DNA of 64,000 nt from Mansonella perstans (Eukaryota > Nematoda > Chromadorea > Rhabditida > Onchocercidae). Shown in pieces: positions 1-11,866 of this stretch. The translations under genes and the position numbers were made by a program. The first letter of the stretch is position 1; each line of letters opens with the position of its first letter. The stretch lies in NCBI GenBank assembly GCA_037074765.1, contig JBAMDO010000573.1:248001-312000 (forward strand). The letters run 5' to 3'. Under the pieces are notes generated by a model. The model was not told the DNA's origin. It saw nothing but the letters and a program-made list of their open reading frames with translations, and did not search any database.

Positions 1-119
1 TAACAGAAAATCTGAGAAAATTGCAATTTTTTTAGAAATTTTTCTTTAGTAAAATAAATTTTTTTCTAAATTTTTTTAAAAAAATCACAATTTCATATTA
101 ATGTAGAGATAAAAATTAC

Positions 120-187
120 TTGGAAAGCGCATCATTCGATGGATATTCAAATGTTGCCCGTTTGAGTACATTTGCCAATTCGGTCAT
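120..187 (-). CDS. Possible first exon of a divergent gene leaving the window
   Basis: Reading leftward, an ATG at 187 opens 22 codons plus two bases (starting MTELANVLKRATFEYPSNDA) and ends at a consensus donor, gtaatt. The composition looks coding, and the gene would run off the left edge, divergent from the CHMP4 gene. I do not recognise the protein. The plus strand over the same bases is also open, so strand is not certain. No trans-splice acceptor is obvious before the ATG. Confidence 0.3.
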
Positions 188-1764
188 AAGTTTTATTTTT
201 ATTTCATTTTGTTCTACCATTTCTTTTTTTCCCCAATGTGTAATATTATGTCATATTGTGTCATAGGTCAACCATTTCTTTCTTCGATTAAAATCTATAA
301 CTTTCAATTATTTAATCATTATTTTCCTAACTGATATCAACTATTCATGAGGGATAAAAAAATCTAACGAAGAAGAAAACAATATAATTAAATTATTCGT
401 GGATTAGGACAGAACAATTTAATTATTACCAAGTGAAAATCTACCGAGATATCCCGATTTAATCTTCTATCTAGTAATGAAATTCTTTCTCATAAATGAA
501 CCTCCAATGAGTGTATCATAACGATACCGTTCAAGTGTAGCACAGACCGAACTTTGTTGTTGACACAATGGTGTGCAACAGAGGTCAGGTGTATAGTGAA
601 TTGTTTTTGTTAATTTGGTAAAACAGGTTTTTGTGTATAAATTATTGTGAATTCATTTAAATTAATGAGGCTTAGCAAATATAATCATGCAATGGTTAGA
701 TAGACAAAGAGGGGTTAAAGGTCAAGTTAAGCTGCATTAATGCTTCTTCAATTTTTTTGTGATTTTATAAGAAGAGTTGTTGATCAGTATCTATATTGTA
801 TATTTAATTAAAATTATCAAAAATTAAATATTCCAACTGCATTACCATTGCTTAATGCTGATGAGTCAGAAAGTTGTAAAATATAAGAATGGAGTGATAG
901 TTGAAGTACTGTTACGGAGAGTTAATTTTTGAAAATAATGCACCATTCAAATAAAAATTAAATGTCTCTTTTTTATGCATATGTAAAATTTATTAAATTC
1001 CTTTGAGAAAAATACAACGGAAAAGTGTTGAAATTTCAAAATTAAACTACAACAATAAAATATTGCACTCAATCTTAATTTCATTCTCTCAGTGTTGATT
1101 TAAAATCATTTGTGACAAATCGACTGATAATATTTCGCGGTGCCTTCTTAGCTAATTCTTTTAGTGAAGAGGAATTTTTCTCAATGCTTTGTTCGTTAAT
1201 GTTAAATTACAACATGGATTTGTAGAGATCGATCTTAGTAGGGTGAATTGAAACCTCTATGAGATGGTACTGAATTACTTTGTAGAAAAATTTTCCTTAG
1301 AACAGTTGCACATAGGCTTAGATTTGTAATTGAATTTAGATTTACTTTTTTGTTATGTATAATTAAATTTTTATTTGTTCTCTCAGCAAACACAATTGCA
1401 GATTATAATACTGTTGCAAGTGTATAACTAATTCAAGTTTATCGATGCTTTTTCTAAAACAACAATATGGCATCGTTAAGTGTTGTGAAAAGCTTTTGTT
1501 ACTTTAGGGTTAAAAAGCCATAATTGTTTTGTTTTTTATGAAGTTTATGCTAATTGCTTTAAGATGTATTCGTAATTGAAAATTAATGCGTTAATTAATG
1601 TAAAGTAGTACGTATGAAATGATCTTATAGAAATATCAAAAGTTAATTTGAAATCATTTTTCTACGATACTGATAACTAAATTAATAAATAAATTATACT
1701 GCTACCAGTATGGTAACCGCTCATTATTTCTTGTGTATATCATGAAGGATTGATTTTTACAGGA
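188..1764. other. Intergenic region upstream of CHMP4
   Basis: AT-rich and full of stops on both strands. I see no supported exon. It probably carries the promoter and outron of the CHMP4 gene and perhaps the promoter of the leftward exon. The only clear signal is the pyrimidine-rich acceptor ending in ag at 1761-1762, two bases before the CHMP4 ATG. Confidence 0.5.
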
Positions 1765-3133
1765 ATGAGTGTGTTTGGGAAAATATTTGGTAGCAGTAAA
1801 AAACAACAAGCACCATCAGCAACCCCACAGGAATCTATACAAAAATTACGAGAAACCGAAGAAATGTTAGTGAAGAAACAAGAGTTTTTAGAGAAGAAAA
1901 TAGAAGCTGTAAGTTTTTCAATTTTTGTTTTAATGTTAACGTTTGCTTTTTTTCATAAAAGTTTGTCATCAAGATCGACAAATGCTATTACATTTAAAAG
2001 CTGAATGGTATGAATTACTCTTTAGACTTAGAGAAACTGAGCCTGTGGAATCTTTTATGCTTCTAAAAAGAGTTTCTGTTAAATCTTGTGACAAGAAAGA
2101 ATTTCTTAAATATTAGAACTGAAACTAATTTCAAGATGCATAATGAAGCATTTCTATTATTATATAGGACTAATTTAGGAAATCGCATCGGCAAGAAAAC
2201 ATGGAACGAAAAACAAGCGATTGGCTTTGCATGCACTGAAACGGAAGAAACAGTTTGAGAAGCAGTTGCAGCATATTGATGGTGTATTATCAACAATCGA
2301 ATTTCAACGAGAAGCTTTAGAAAATGCGTCAACAAATGCTGAAGTGTTGCAAGTGATGGGTTCTGCTGCGAAGGCTCTTAAAACAGCACATAACGATATG
2401 GATGTAGATCAGGCAAGTAGCTCCGTTATTGTATTGTTTCTATAAGTGGTTTCTTATCGGTATGAAAGTTCCCTTGCTTGTTTTCAGATTCATAAGTGAA
2501 GTCGTACTATGTGCTCGTACTATGTATGCTAATGAGCGGATTAGGTGCGATGGCGTAATTGTCGATATCATTCTTAAATTCTTTGTCTAAGACATACTGA
2601 AGTGTAAGTCCTAGAATAGCAAACATGATAGATGCAAAAAGAAGTATTTTAGCTGGCTGTGAAAAAATAAAATTTGTTAACAGGTACACGACTTAATGGA
2701 GGATATTGCCGAACAACAAGAGGTTGCTAATGAAATTGCTGAAGCAATTAGCAATCCAGTTGGTTTTGGTCAAGATGTGGATGAAGACGAATTACTAAAG
2801 GAACTGGAAGAATTGGAGCAGGTTGTCTTGAATTTCGTTGTTTGTTCATATATCCTCTCTCTCCACTTATTGCTGAATTTTAGTCAACATTTCCATTGGA
2901 GTCCCATTTTTCGTGATTGGTATATGCAATTAATGATTTCTCACCAATCATCAGCATTTTTGCAGGAAGAGCTTGATAAGCAGCTTCTAGATGTTGGACC
3001 GACACCAGCATCTGTATCAATTTTGCCCGAAACTCCAACTGCTGAACTTCCAGTCTCTGGGAAAAAGACTGCTGCCAAAAAACAACAAGAGGATGATGAT
3101 CTGGCTGAATTAGAAGCTTGGGCGAACGCTTAA
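1765..3133 (+). CDS. vps-32: ESCRT-III subunit CHMP4 / Snf7 (Vps32)
   Basis: Exons are 1765-1908, 2179-2412, 2684-2821 and 2966-3133, giving 227 residues, the usual CHMP4 length. The protein is the polymer-forming core of ESCRT-III, which cuts membrane necks at endosomes, the midbody and the nuclear envelope. It starts MSVFGKIFG, followed by the basic helical hairpin (residues about 20-110), the conserved block around LALHALKRKKQFEKQL, and an acidic C-terminal half. The C-terminus (LAELEAWANA) is the amphipathic helix that Bro1/ALIX proteins bind in this family. The ATG is chosen because a splice acceptor (tttttacag) lies two bases upstream, as for a trans-spliced leader. Intron 2 (2413-2683) begins with GC rather than GT (cag|gcaagt), and reading phase demands this boundary. 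Intron 3 is open in frame, so a retained-intron reading exists but would insert unrelated sequence. Confidence 0.96.
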
Positions 3134-3846
3134 TTGATCAGCTGATGATCAATTAATTGTTTCTTCTACTGTGTTGTTTTTCTATTTTTCGCCGTTATCA
3201 TTACCACACCATCTGTTTTTTCAGTTATTTTAATAGTAGTTCCTGGTTTGCTGCTATTTATATATAGAGTATATGTAATTATGATTAAAGGATAGATCAT
3301 GTGGTTTGAGTTGTTTATAGTTATTTTCCTTGAATATTCCTAGTGGGTTTTGATAAGATTTGCAATTTTTTACGGTAATAATACATATCTCTCTATTACC
3401 ATCTGCTGAAAATGAAGATCATATTTTCTGAATTATATCGTTTATTAATATATTATGAAACAGAGAAGTATTATCCTAAATATTTGTCTCTTCTGATAAC
3501 GTTGCCTATGATCTATGAAGTTTGATTTTTGATGTTTCATTATTGGCATAAATTAAAAATCCTTTATTAATAATTCGAAGAATTATTACATGAATAATGC
3601 ATAAAGCTTCAAATACTTCTTTTTTGTTTTTCCGTTAAGCCATCTAAAATACAGTCATTTTGACATATTTAAGGAGTAACTGTATGCTTTTCTTTCTATT
3701 TTTCATTTTTTTAAAGTTTGTTTCACTTTATGGATAACTTGTATTGCATCATGTGTAAAAGATAAGAACTTGCTGAACTGTTTGTTTTCATGATACAGAT
3801 CGAATTACCATTTGCCACTTTTTGGATTAACTTTTATCGTCATTCC
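3134..3846. other. 3' flank of CHMP4
   Basis: Contains the CHMP4 3' UTR and then AT-rich sequence. No exon or RNA gene is visible. A short palindrome (tgatcagctgatca) lies just after the stop codon, at about 3136-3149. Confidence 0.5.
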
Positions 3847-4090
3847 TTAAAGTGACGTGGGCAGAAATTGCATAATTTCCTTCCGAAGTTCCACTTCTTG
3901 ATTATGCTCTTGAAATGTAACATTCAGATTGAATAGATTGTGTTTCTTTTAAAACATGGCATACTAGATTTATTACATTCTCTAGTGCAGACAAAGCATA
4001 GAATGTTGATGATGCCAAAACTTTTCTAGTTTTGCGAACAATTTTTAAACAGCGAAGAGAGTAGAAGAGAACAGGAAATGATAGATTCAT
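3847..4090 (-). CDS. Possible small two-exon gene, 57 residues, unrecognised
   Basis: Reading leftward, an ATG at 4090 opens 38 codons to 3977, where a donor (aat|gtaata) in phase 0 is followed by a 70-base intron. A second exon, 3906-3847, ends in a stop. The first exon begins MNLSFPVLFYSLRC, then a basic stretch (KIVRKTRK). The second has a charged helix-like tail (EVELRKEIMQ). No family is recognised. A read-through version without the intron is 62 residues. It would be convergent with CHMP4. No leader acceptor precedes the ATG, so this could be chance. Confidence 0.25.
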
Positions 4091-7000
4091 TATATACAAA
4101 AAAAAACGAAATTTTAGATTTGTGTTCGTTCGAGCAGTAGTTTGTAGATTGTGTAATATAAAAAATATGACAAGTTTTATGAGATGTATTTTTAATGTTG
4201 TTTTACAATATTTTCCTCATTTCTAAAATTACACTCTAATTTGTTATCATTGCCTGAAATTAAACTTAAACATAATAGCTAGTGGAATTTGTGAAAGTTG
4301 TCTTTTTAAGATAATATGTTTACATTACAATCGATTACGATAATTTCTGAGAGAAAGATTTTGATTGAAATTGCATGAATTAGTTTGCTTTTGAAAGTTT
4401 AATGAATTAATTTTAATTTTGGAAGCTTTATCATTTACGGAAGTATTTTTTGCAAAATTCACTCCAATACATGAGTCATATCCAAACCAATCAATGCACG
4501 CAGAAGTATTTTTAAACAATCAGCAAGAAGTATTTTTAACCTCAGTTCTGATTTCAAAATGCATACAAAGATTTCCTAAGATTTCCTATTGAAAGATATA
4601 TGAAAATCATAATAAAAATTTTTTTCTTAAACAGTTATAATATATAGATTGGTTTTTGCCAAATAATATCTGAAATTCATTAAATTGTGCAAAAAACTGA
4701 GTTCAAAACACACAAAATTTATCCGTTCTTCATTCAGAAGATTTTCAAAATCTGATTCGAATTCAAAGAAAAACATTTTCTTGTCCTTCTCAAGCTAGCC
4801 ACAAATTCGTTTCTTGAATACGGATAAGTATAAATTAAGAGATTGGACCAACGAGAGCGATTGCTTGCTACTCCAATAACTTCTCACTTTTTCTCTGAGG
4901 GGAAAACTTCAAAGGAGAGAGCGTTCTAACAAAGCTGGTATTTGAAACACTGATTGTACCATACTTAGTATGATCTATTGATTGGTACCACACTAAATAA
5001 TTACAATATAAAAGTCCCTCAGGAAAAAATTAAAGATTCCGATGATGTTTTGTCAGCAGAAGTGAAGTTTTACTAATTAGTGAAGTGGAACAAGGAAATG
5101 TGGGGCACACATCTGCAGATATTTAAATGGCGTAATGCATTTTGGATTTTCTACCTGTCTATTTAGATTTAACAACTATCAGAATGAAATGTTCTCATCT
5201 ACTTCCTCTTCACTTATATATTTTTTTCTGAAGAATCTTCACTTTATTCCAACCTTGCTCATTTCTAGTTCATACTTATCAAGTACCAGACCAAAAAGAG
5301 CCTTACGTTTTTTTCAAAAAGAAAATCATAATTCACTTAGTTACTTACTTTTGCGTGATTTAAGGAAATGAAATTCAAATAGCAGTTAGTTACTCAAATC
5401 ATCCTTCTGTAGAAACCTTTATTAAGCAACTTTTATAATTTAAAACACTCAGATATAATGCGCAAGCATCAGTTGATAATATCACTTTGATTGGCGAGTA
5501 ACTTAGGTCAGATATGGAGAAATAGATGATGATATTGTAAAGAATTGAACAACAAATAATCTACTCGTATAGCCAAAAGAATTTGGGATGAAAAATTGCT
5601 CCAATCGAACTTTTCCCCAACAAATTGTTTAATTTTGCAATGAGTGAAATTTCAAGTGGTTAATAAATAATTGTGAATTCGACACAAAAATTAATAGCAA
5701 GCATGATGAAGGAATTTTTGCTAACTTTCACATTGCAATCATAATCATTATATTAATAATTGAAATTTCATTCATTACATGTATTTTGCATTTTCTGCTG
5801 ATTGTTAATCGCACGATTCTGACTTGTTGCAATGTTCTCAGTAAACTAAAAACTCAAACAACAGACACACCGACATAACCATCCCAAACTCCTCTGAGTG
5901 CTATAAAATGTGTCATCATTTGTGATAATATAAGCTAAAAAGCAAACGATAGTGCAATTACGAATTTATAAACGATTCATTGTGAAATTCCCAGCTAATC
6001 TCTTTATGACCTTACATTAAAGTAATTCCGATCAATGTTTCAGCGAAATTCCCACAAACTTTACGCAGAATTTTCATTCTTTTTATTATTTTAGTACTAT
6101 CATAATTCCAATACTTATAAGCTTATAAAAAAAACGATCGACTAAATAAGTGGACTATGAGCACTGGACATAATAGATATTGTAGATTTGGTTTGTGATG
6201 GAAAATAATCCAAAATTTTTCCAAAAATTGCTGTGTTTGTTCATGCAATGTTTTGAAGTTACAAAGTTTGTAGGAGGAAAAAGAGATGAGTTCATATCAC
6301 TGACTATAATAACCCAATGTCTGGGTTTCAATCTATGTCAAAATATAGAAAGTTCCATTTAAAACATCCACAACTTATTGAAAAGGTATTGTTATACAAG
6401 ACCCAACAATTCCGGTAGTTGTGACTATGCTTCATGATCGTTTAATTTCATAATCGTTCAGTCAAAGTTTATCAGAATACTATGCTATAACTGATTCTCT
6501 AACAGTTCACTGATTAGATTAACCTATATGAATTTAACTATTCAAGAAAACTTTTAGCAAGATTATGGCTTTTCCATGATTGAAGATTTTGTCGTTTTAA
6601 ATTTAATTTCAATAGAAATCAATATATTATTGTTGTCAGTATATTATGACTACCCACAACCACGAATTAAAATGAATCTGTATCCTAGGATTACGGTTAA
6701 AAAAAATATTATTATTCAATTTGGCAAGTTTGGCTTCTGCTGATAGGATCGAAAAATCTTCGTATCATATAAAAATTAGAGTTTCTGTATCAGTCAGAAA
6801 CAGTTGGTTGTTGGAAAGGTTCAAAACTTTGGGGTGCCATCGGAATGATCATTTTATTGCCGAAGTTCAAATCTCATTTTTTTTGCCATATGATGTGAAA
6901 TCTTTCAAAGCACTAGAAAGAATAAATTATAGGCAGTTATCCATATTCTAAATATTAATTAGCACTTTCTTGATCTTTTTTTTCCTTATAATTTTCGCAT

Positions 7001-8789
7001 TGTCTATTCCAATTTTTTCGTTAAAAGACCTTCTCATTTTAACTTGCTTTAATGCAACCACAAATAGGATTTTATTAATTTATCTTAGCAAATATTAGTA
7101 GGCTCCTCCCCGGTTCTTTTTCTAATTTTTCAATAGTTATATGAAACTGCCTTTTTCTATTTTTCTCAAAAGTTTCAGTTGAAGATTGAAATGGCAAACA
7201 GTAAATAATCTTCGAAAAAATGATTGCAAATTATTCATTTTTAATTCATGGCTCTGTGCTGAATTTACACTTTCTGTCTACTTGAATCAGAAAAAGACTT
7301 TCATGGCCTTTCAGCAATTATTAACAATTTGCATTGGAAATAACTATTAGACTAGATAGAAAAGCTGCAAGACAGTGCTTTTCTCATTAAGCGGTTTGCG
7401 ACACACCAAAAATGCTTAAATTTTAGCCGGATTGAAGTCAAACAAAGTATTGGGCATGTAAGATACAGCAAATACTAAACGTGCAATAAATAGTACTGGG
7501 ATAATCACTATAAATTTATTACTAAAAATTTCCCGCAGTTTCACTATGAATCAAGCAGTAAATGTAAGTAATTGTCAAATGAACGCAAAACACTATACGT
7601 CATCAAATTAAAAAAAAAAACTTGTCAGTAATATGCAAGCATTAATTATACGAATAATAATTTTAATGAATTTATTCATTCAATGCTATTTCAGTCATTT
7701 TCTACATATGAGATCAGAAATTTAGAAAAGATTAAAGACCTTACTGATTCTGTTAGGCAGTCCCTATCCTGGCAAATATGGCGCATTCAACCAGTACGAA
7801 TAAGTGGATTCCTTTTCGACGGAATTTGCAAATATTGTATTGAATTTGATCATGCTTGATGTGATCTAAACGCCAATTCAGTATCCTGCTGTGTAACTGT
7901 ACAATTGAATTTCTTCTAAAGCTCTGTTTGCATTAAGCAAATATTTCATCTATCCTTCTACATTTCGCAGGATATTTTTAGAATCCAATATTTATAGTAT
8001 TCTTTCTTTTTTAGTTAAAATAACAGAGCAAAAAGATTTTAATCTAAAAAAACATCGCAAACTTGCAATTACTGAATTGAATTTTACTAATGCGCTAACA
8101 AAGCAATCTATGGTCAAAATTATTTCCATTTATAAATGTGAAAGGAATTTAAGAGCTATCTTGAAGCGAATTTAAATATATGTGATTCTTTTGCTTTTGT
8201 TTTAATAAAAATGAGAAGTTAATCCAATGTATGTTCATTAATCAATTTTAAAAGGAGATTTATAGTAACTGACAAACTGAACTTGATAATTATTTGTAAA
8301 TATTTTTATTCATTTCTTGCCATTCCAAATATACCTTTCTTTTTTTTTTCGTGACATACACAAAAAAAAAACCCCGTTGAATTTTCCAAATGAATTATGC
8401 AATTTTTTGAAATCGTTAAAAAGTTTTCTTTTTCTCAACTTTTTTTGCTGTAGCAAGCTGATTTGCAACTCATAGCTTCATCACTGGAAATTAAATTTCA
8501 GTTAAGATTTTAATAATTGTAAAGACATCAAAGTAGTGGGAACTACGAGAACAATAAACGAGAGTTTTCCGCTTTTGCAAACTTATACTAAATGACTAAA
8601 TGATGGCAAATGCACGAGAAAAACGACAATATTTTTCACGACAAGGGACAGTGTCATTGAGCGCACCAGTTCGAAGGAAATGGTACAGGAAAGGTTTACA
8701 TTATAATTTATAATAAGCAACCAATTTAAAATTTCATTTTGCAAATTTTTACTCAAAAATTTGAATTTCGACAATTTGCAGTACCTCCG
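4091..8789. other. Gene-poor AT-rich stretch
   Basis: About 4.7 kb of AT-rich sequence with homopolymer A and T runs and only short open stretches of biased composition. I find no open frame flanked by plausible splice sites that resembles a family. A 77-codon open stretch at 6721-6951 lacks an ATG and any family resemblance, so I leave it uncalled. Confidence 0.5.
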
Positions 8790-9827
8790 ATGGATTTTCA
8801 AGAAAATGTCGCTGCCGAAAACTCTTCTGATTTGGTAAGTGTGCTTTTTAACCAAATCATTTGTTTTTTTCTCGAACCCAAAAAATGGATATCTCATTCA
8901 AACTTTGATAAAATTCGGTGAAAAGGCTTCAGATGTGCTGTTGGGAGGGATTGTATGCCGGTGTTCTCTTTGTTAATTTTACATTATTGAAATTACATTG
9001 TTTTATTAAAATTGCTTTTTTTAAATTTCGATGTTTTAAACAAAATTATATTTTTAATAAGTTCTCTTCTTTTATTTTAAAATACTTTTGTTTGGTTCAA
9101 TTTTTACTCTCAATTAGTTATTGATCTCATCCTTAATGTCATCAAACTGAAACGTTCATTACTTGGCAATCAAGTACAAAAGAGTTAAACAATGGTGAAA
9201 AGATTTAGGTTAGAATTGTTTAAAAACTGACTGTTGCAGAGAATGAGTACAACAACTTTTAACCAATTGGTAGGTGCAATAGCAACTTGGCACAATATTC
9301 ATGTAAGCTTGATGAAGCTTGGCCTTTCAAGTGGCGGTAAATTATCGGAAAAAATGATCAAGGCATCACTCAAATCTTCTAGCTCAGCGAGCAGTAGTTT
9401 TTCCACCGATTCATCCATCAGTTATATCAGCAGTAACTGTATGTCTAATTGCTAATTTCTTGAAATTGATTTAGGAATATAAGACCGAAATTTTAATGTT
9501 TATTGAATTTCTAATCATTGTTAAAATGATTTGCGTGTTTGCGGCTGCTACTTCACAGTGATCCTTTACAGTGATAGAAATAATTAACTTAAAAAGACAT
9601 TGCAGCACTAAGTGAAAGCCAATCCAGCGATGAAAATTCGGATAATCAAAAATTATTGAGTTATTGCTCGCGATTAGCCATTTCAAACCTGGAACTTCGA
9701 AATTTACAGTTGAAGGAAAAGTTTCCCGGGCTATCAGAAAATTGGAGGTTTTCCTTTTCTTCCTCTCAGTTTCACATTTTCTGTTAAAAAAAGGAAAAGC
9801 TTTGACAGTCTACAAGGGCGAATATAA
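8790..9827 (+). CDS. Unrecognised small protein gene, four exons, 132 residues
   Basis: Exons are 8790-8834, 9240-9432, 9606-9747 and 9809-9827. The ATG follows a leader-type acceptor (acaatttgcag, ending at 8781). Donors are gtaagt, gtaact and gttttc, acceptors are ttgcag, ttgcag and ttgacag, and all phases agree (399 bases including the stop). The protein is cytosolic in appearance. It starts MDFQENVAAENSSDL, then has a Trp/His segment (IATWHNIHVSLMKLGL), a long serine-rich linker (residues about 52-82), an acidic patch, and a Leu-rich helix-like stretch (LAISNLELRNLQLKEKF, about 101-117) that could form a short coiled coil. I know no family like this. Exon 4 is the weakest part. If exon 2 is not spliced at 9432 it stops at 9455 instead. 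Confidence 0.55.
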
Positions 9828-11866
9828 CTGTATTAGATCAAATTTGATAGATGTGAAGTGAATTAGTTGCATCATTATTAAAAATTATTTATTCATAATA
9901 CTTTGTAAAATGACAATTCTTTTAAATTTACACAATTTTATGAAATTTAAAATCATAACTTCGTCAATAAATTAGCTCGGAGGCAATAAACAAGTGTCAT
10001 CGAGTAAATAAAATCAAATATGCGGAAGACTGCTGGTTATTCAGAAGTTCATTTTTTCAAAAACTTCTCAAAGTGTATCGACTCATAACAATCTTCTCTG
10101 TAATTGCTTTAAGATCTGAGATGATTAAGGCATTCACAATTAATCGATGCCTCCTTTTATGCAATTTTTCTTTCATGCAATTTCGATTTTTAATAGATAA
10201 TCTTCAATGCATTTAAAAGCAAAGCAATATTTTATGCTACTTTCAATTCTTCATTTGATGCTTGTTTTCTGATGCTCTTTTTATTGTCTAACTAGTGAAA
10301 TCTCAGACAAAAATATCAAACTCATTTGAAAATAACAAACACTCTAGAAGAGAAAGGAAATAGAAAGTCGAAACATTTTCTAGCTATGATTCCAAGAAAA
10401 TAGTAGAAGTCTTGCAGACTTCACATAATCATCACATCCAATAGTGAAATTTAAATTAAATTAAAATTTGGATCTCTTTGTAATGTTATAAGGTGATTGC
10501 AAAAATAAGTGCAAAACGATAGCATTTTTGAATTAATTCTGATTACTACCAAATTTATTTTTTGAAAAAAGTATTTCTTCATCATCCCTCTATTTTTATT
10601 CCGAAAAAAATTCACTGATTGCTCGTTATGTAGAATGAATGAACAAGATTAAAAAAGTGAGAATAAGACTGAAGTTTTCCTTCAATTTGTGATTAGCTTT
10701 TTCTTATCCCCAATTTGCAATTCAAATTTAATTCCATTAGAAATCTAGGCAAGCAGTTAAAAATAAAGTTCAAATTGACACTTTATTAAGGTGAAAGATT
10801 GATAGAGGAGGATAAAATGCCGCAAATATCATGAAATGGCAGTTCACACAATTCCGTACAAATACACTCTTATCATTAGGGAAATTTTGTAATCAAAATT
10901 AGTTTGGCATACTCCATCAACGTTTGTCATGCTGTACGTTACTTAAAGTAGCATTACGATAATTTTTTCTCGTAGCTGTCAATAATACATTCCACTAACA
11001 ATTGTAGTAGAACGAGGAATATTGTCAGATCGTCTCCACAGTTAGGTAAAGGAACATATTCATGTCAACAATAAACAAATGTTGGATGAAATAATAATCA
11101 AAATTTAGTGCAATTTTTAGAAATATAAATTGAATTGAACATACAGATAAATATAGGTTCGAAACGTTATAATTAGACAAGGGTAAAAGTGAGGAAGTTA
11201 AAAAAAAAAAGGGTCAAAAGACAAAATGAGTTGTTAACTGGCACCATCCAGTTCGTTCACATTCTCTCTGTCACCCGTACCCACTATCATTCCTCCTTCA
11301 CCGCCCCATATCACTAACATCTATCATACAACAACTATTCTATTCCAATTGTGCACTACTCCATTCCCGTTCCTGTGTTATTCTGTCTCCGCGCTACGGC
11401 ATGGCATTGGTGTTGCCAATCAACATCTCCTTAACGTCCTTTAATGCCCACGCGGTCTATAACCCGGACTGCATTGTTAGTACTGCCTACCCACTTTGAT
11501 CTGTCATCGACTCCTCTTACGAATAGCAGAATATTTGACAGACAAACCGTGCAGTGCAGTTTCAATTTGAGCCTCATCTGACGGTAAGCCTTTCGTCATC
11601 TTACCGTTTTTATTAGAAGTTCTCGAACATTGTCTCATTGATTTGGATAATATTATCACTGTTTCCTGATTGCGGGTCGAAGAATTTTTCAACTGGAAAA
11701 GATCCTTTATCAGATTTGTTTAAATGGGAACTAGTTTTTTTTATAACAAAGATTTAATATGCGTGCAATGAATGTATTCTCGATAAAGATACATTCCTGC
11801 TCTCCTATCTGCACAAATTATGCCTGTGCAATACGATCCGATATATCGATAACAGAGTGATCAAGA
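9828..11866. other. Intergenic region with a C-rich island upstream of the kinase gene
   Basis: Mostly AT-rich. Bases about 11238-11500 are clearly C-rich on the plus strand, with runs of ctcc and accc, and stand out from the surroundings. They lie 370-630 bases before the kinase ATG, so promoter or 5' UTR is a reasonable guess. A minus-strand open stretch (11504-11692) with an internal donor-like site overlaps its edge but has no family resemblance. Confidence 0.4.

Noticed and set aside
6721..6951. 77-codon open stretch in the gene desert
   Set aside because: No ATG, no acceptor before it and no family resemblance; expected by chance in 4.7 kb.
7735..7806. Short open stretch containing GSPYPGKYGAFNQYE, looking like a peptide precursor end
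   Set aside because: Only about 25 codons after a stop, no ATG, no amidation or dibasic pattern and no neighbouring exon.
8583..8897. 104-codon minus-strand open frame
   Set aside because: Hydrophobic low-complexity content, no splice context, and it overlaps the plus-strand exon 8790-8834 that has a leader acceptor and a consensus donor.
11504..11692. 62-codon minus-strand open frame with an internal gtaaga donor-like site
   Set aside because: Has an acceptor-like and a donor-like site but no partner exons; it would sit antisense to the region just upstream of the kinase ATG. Kept only as a note.
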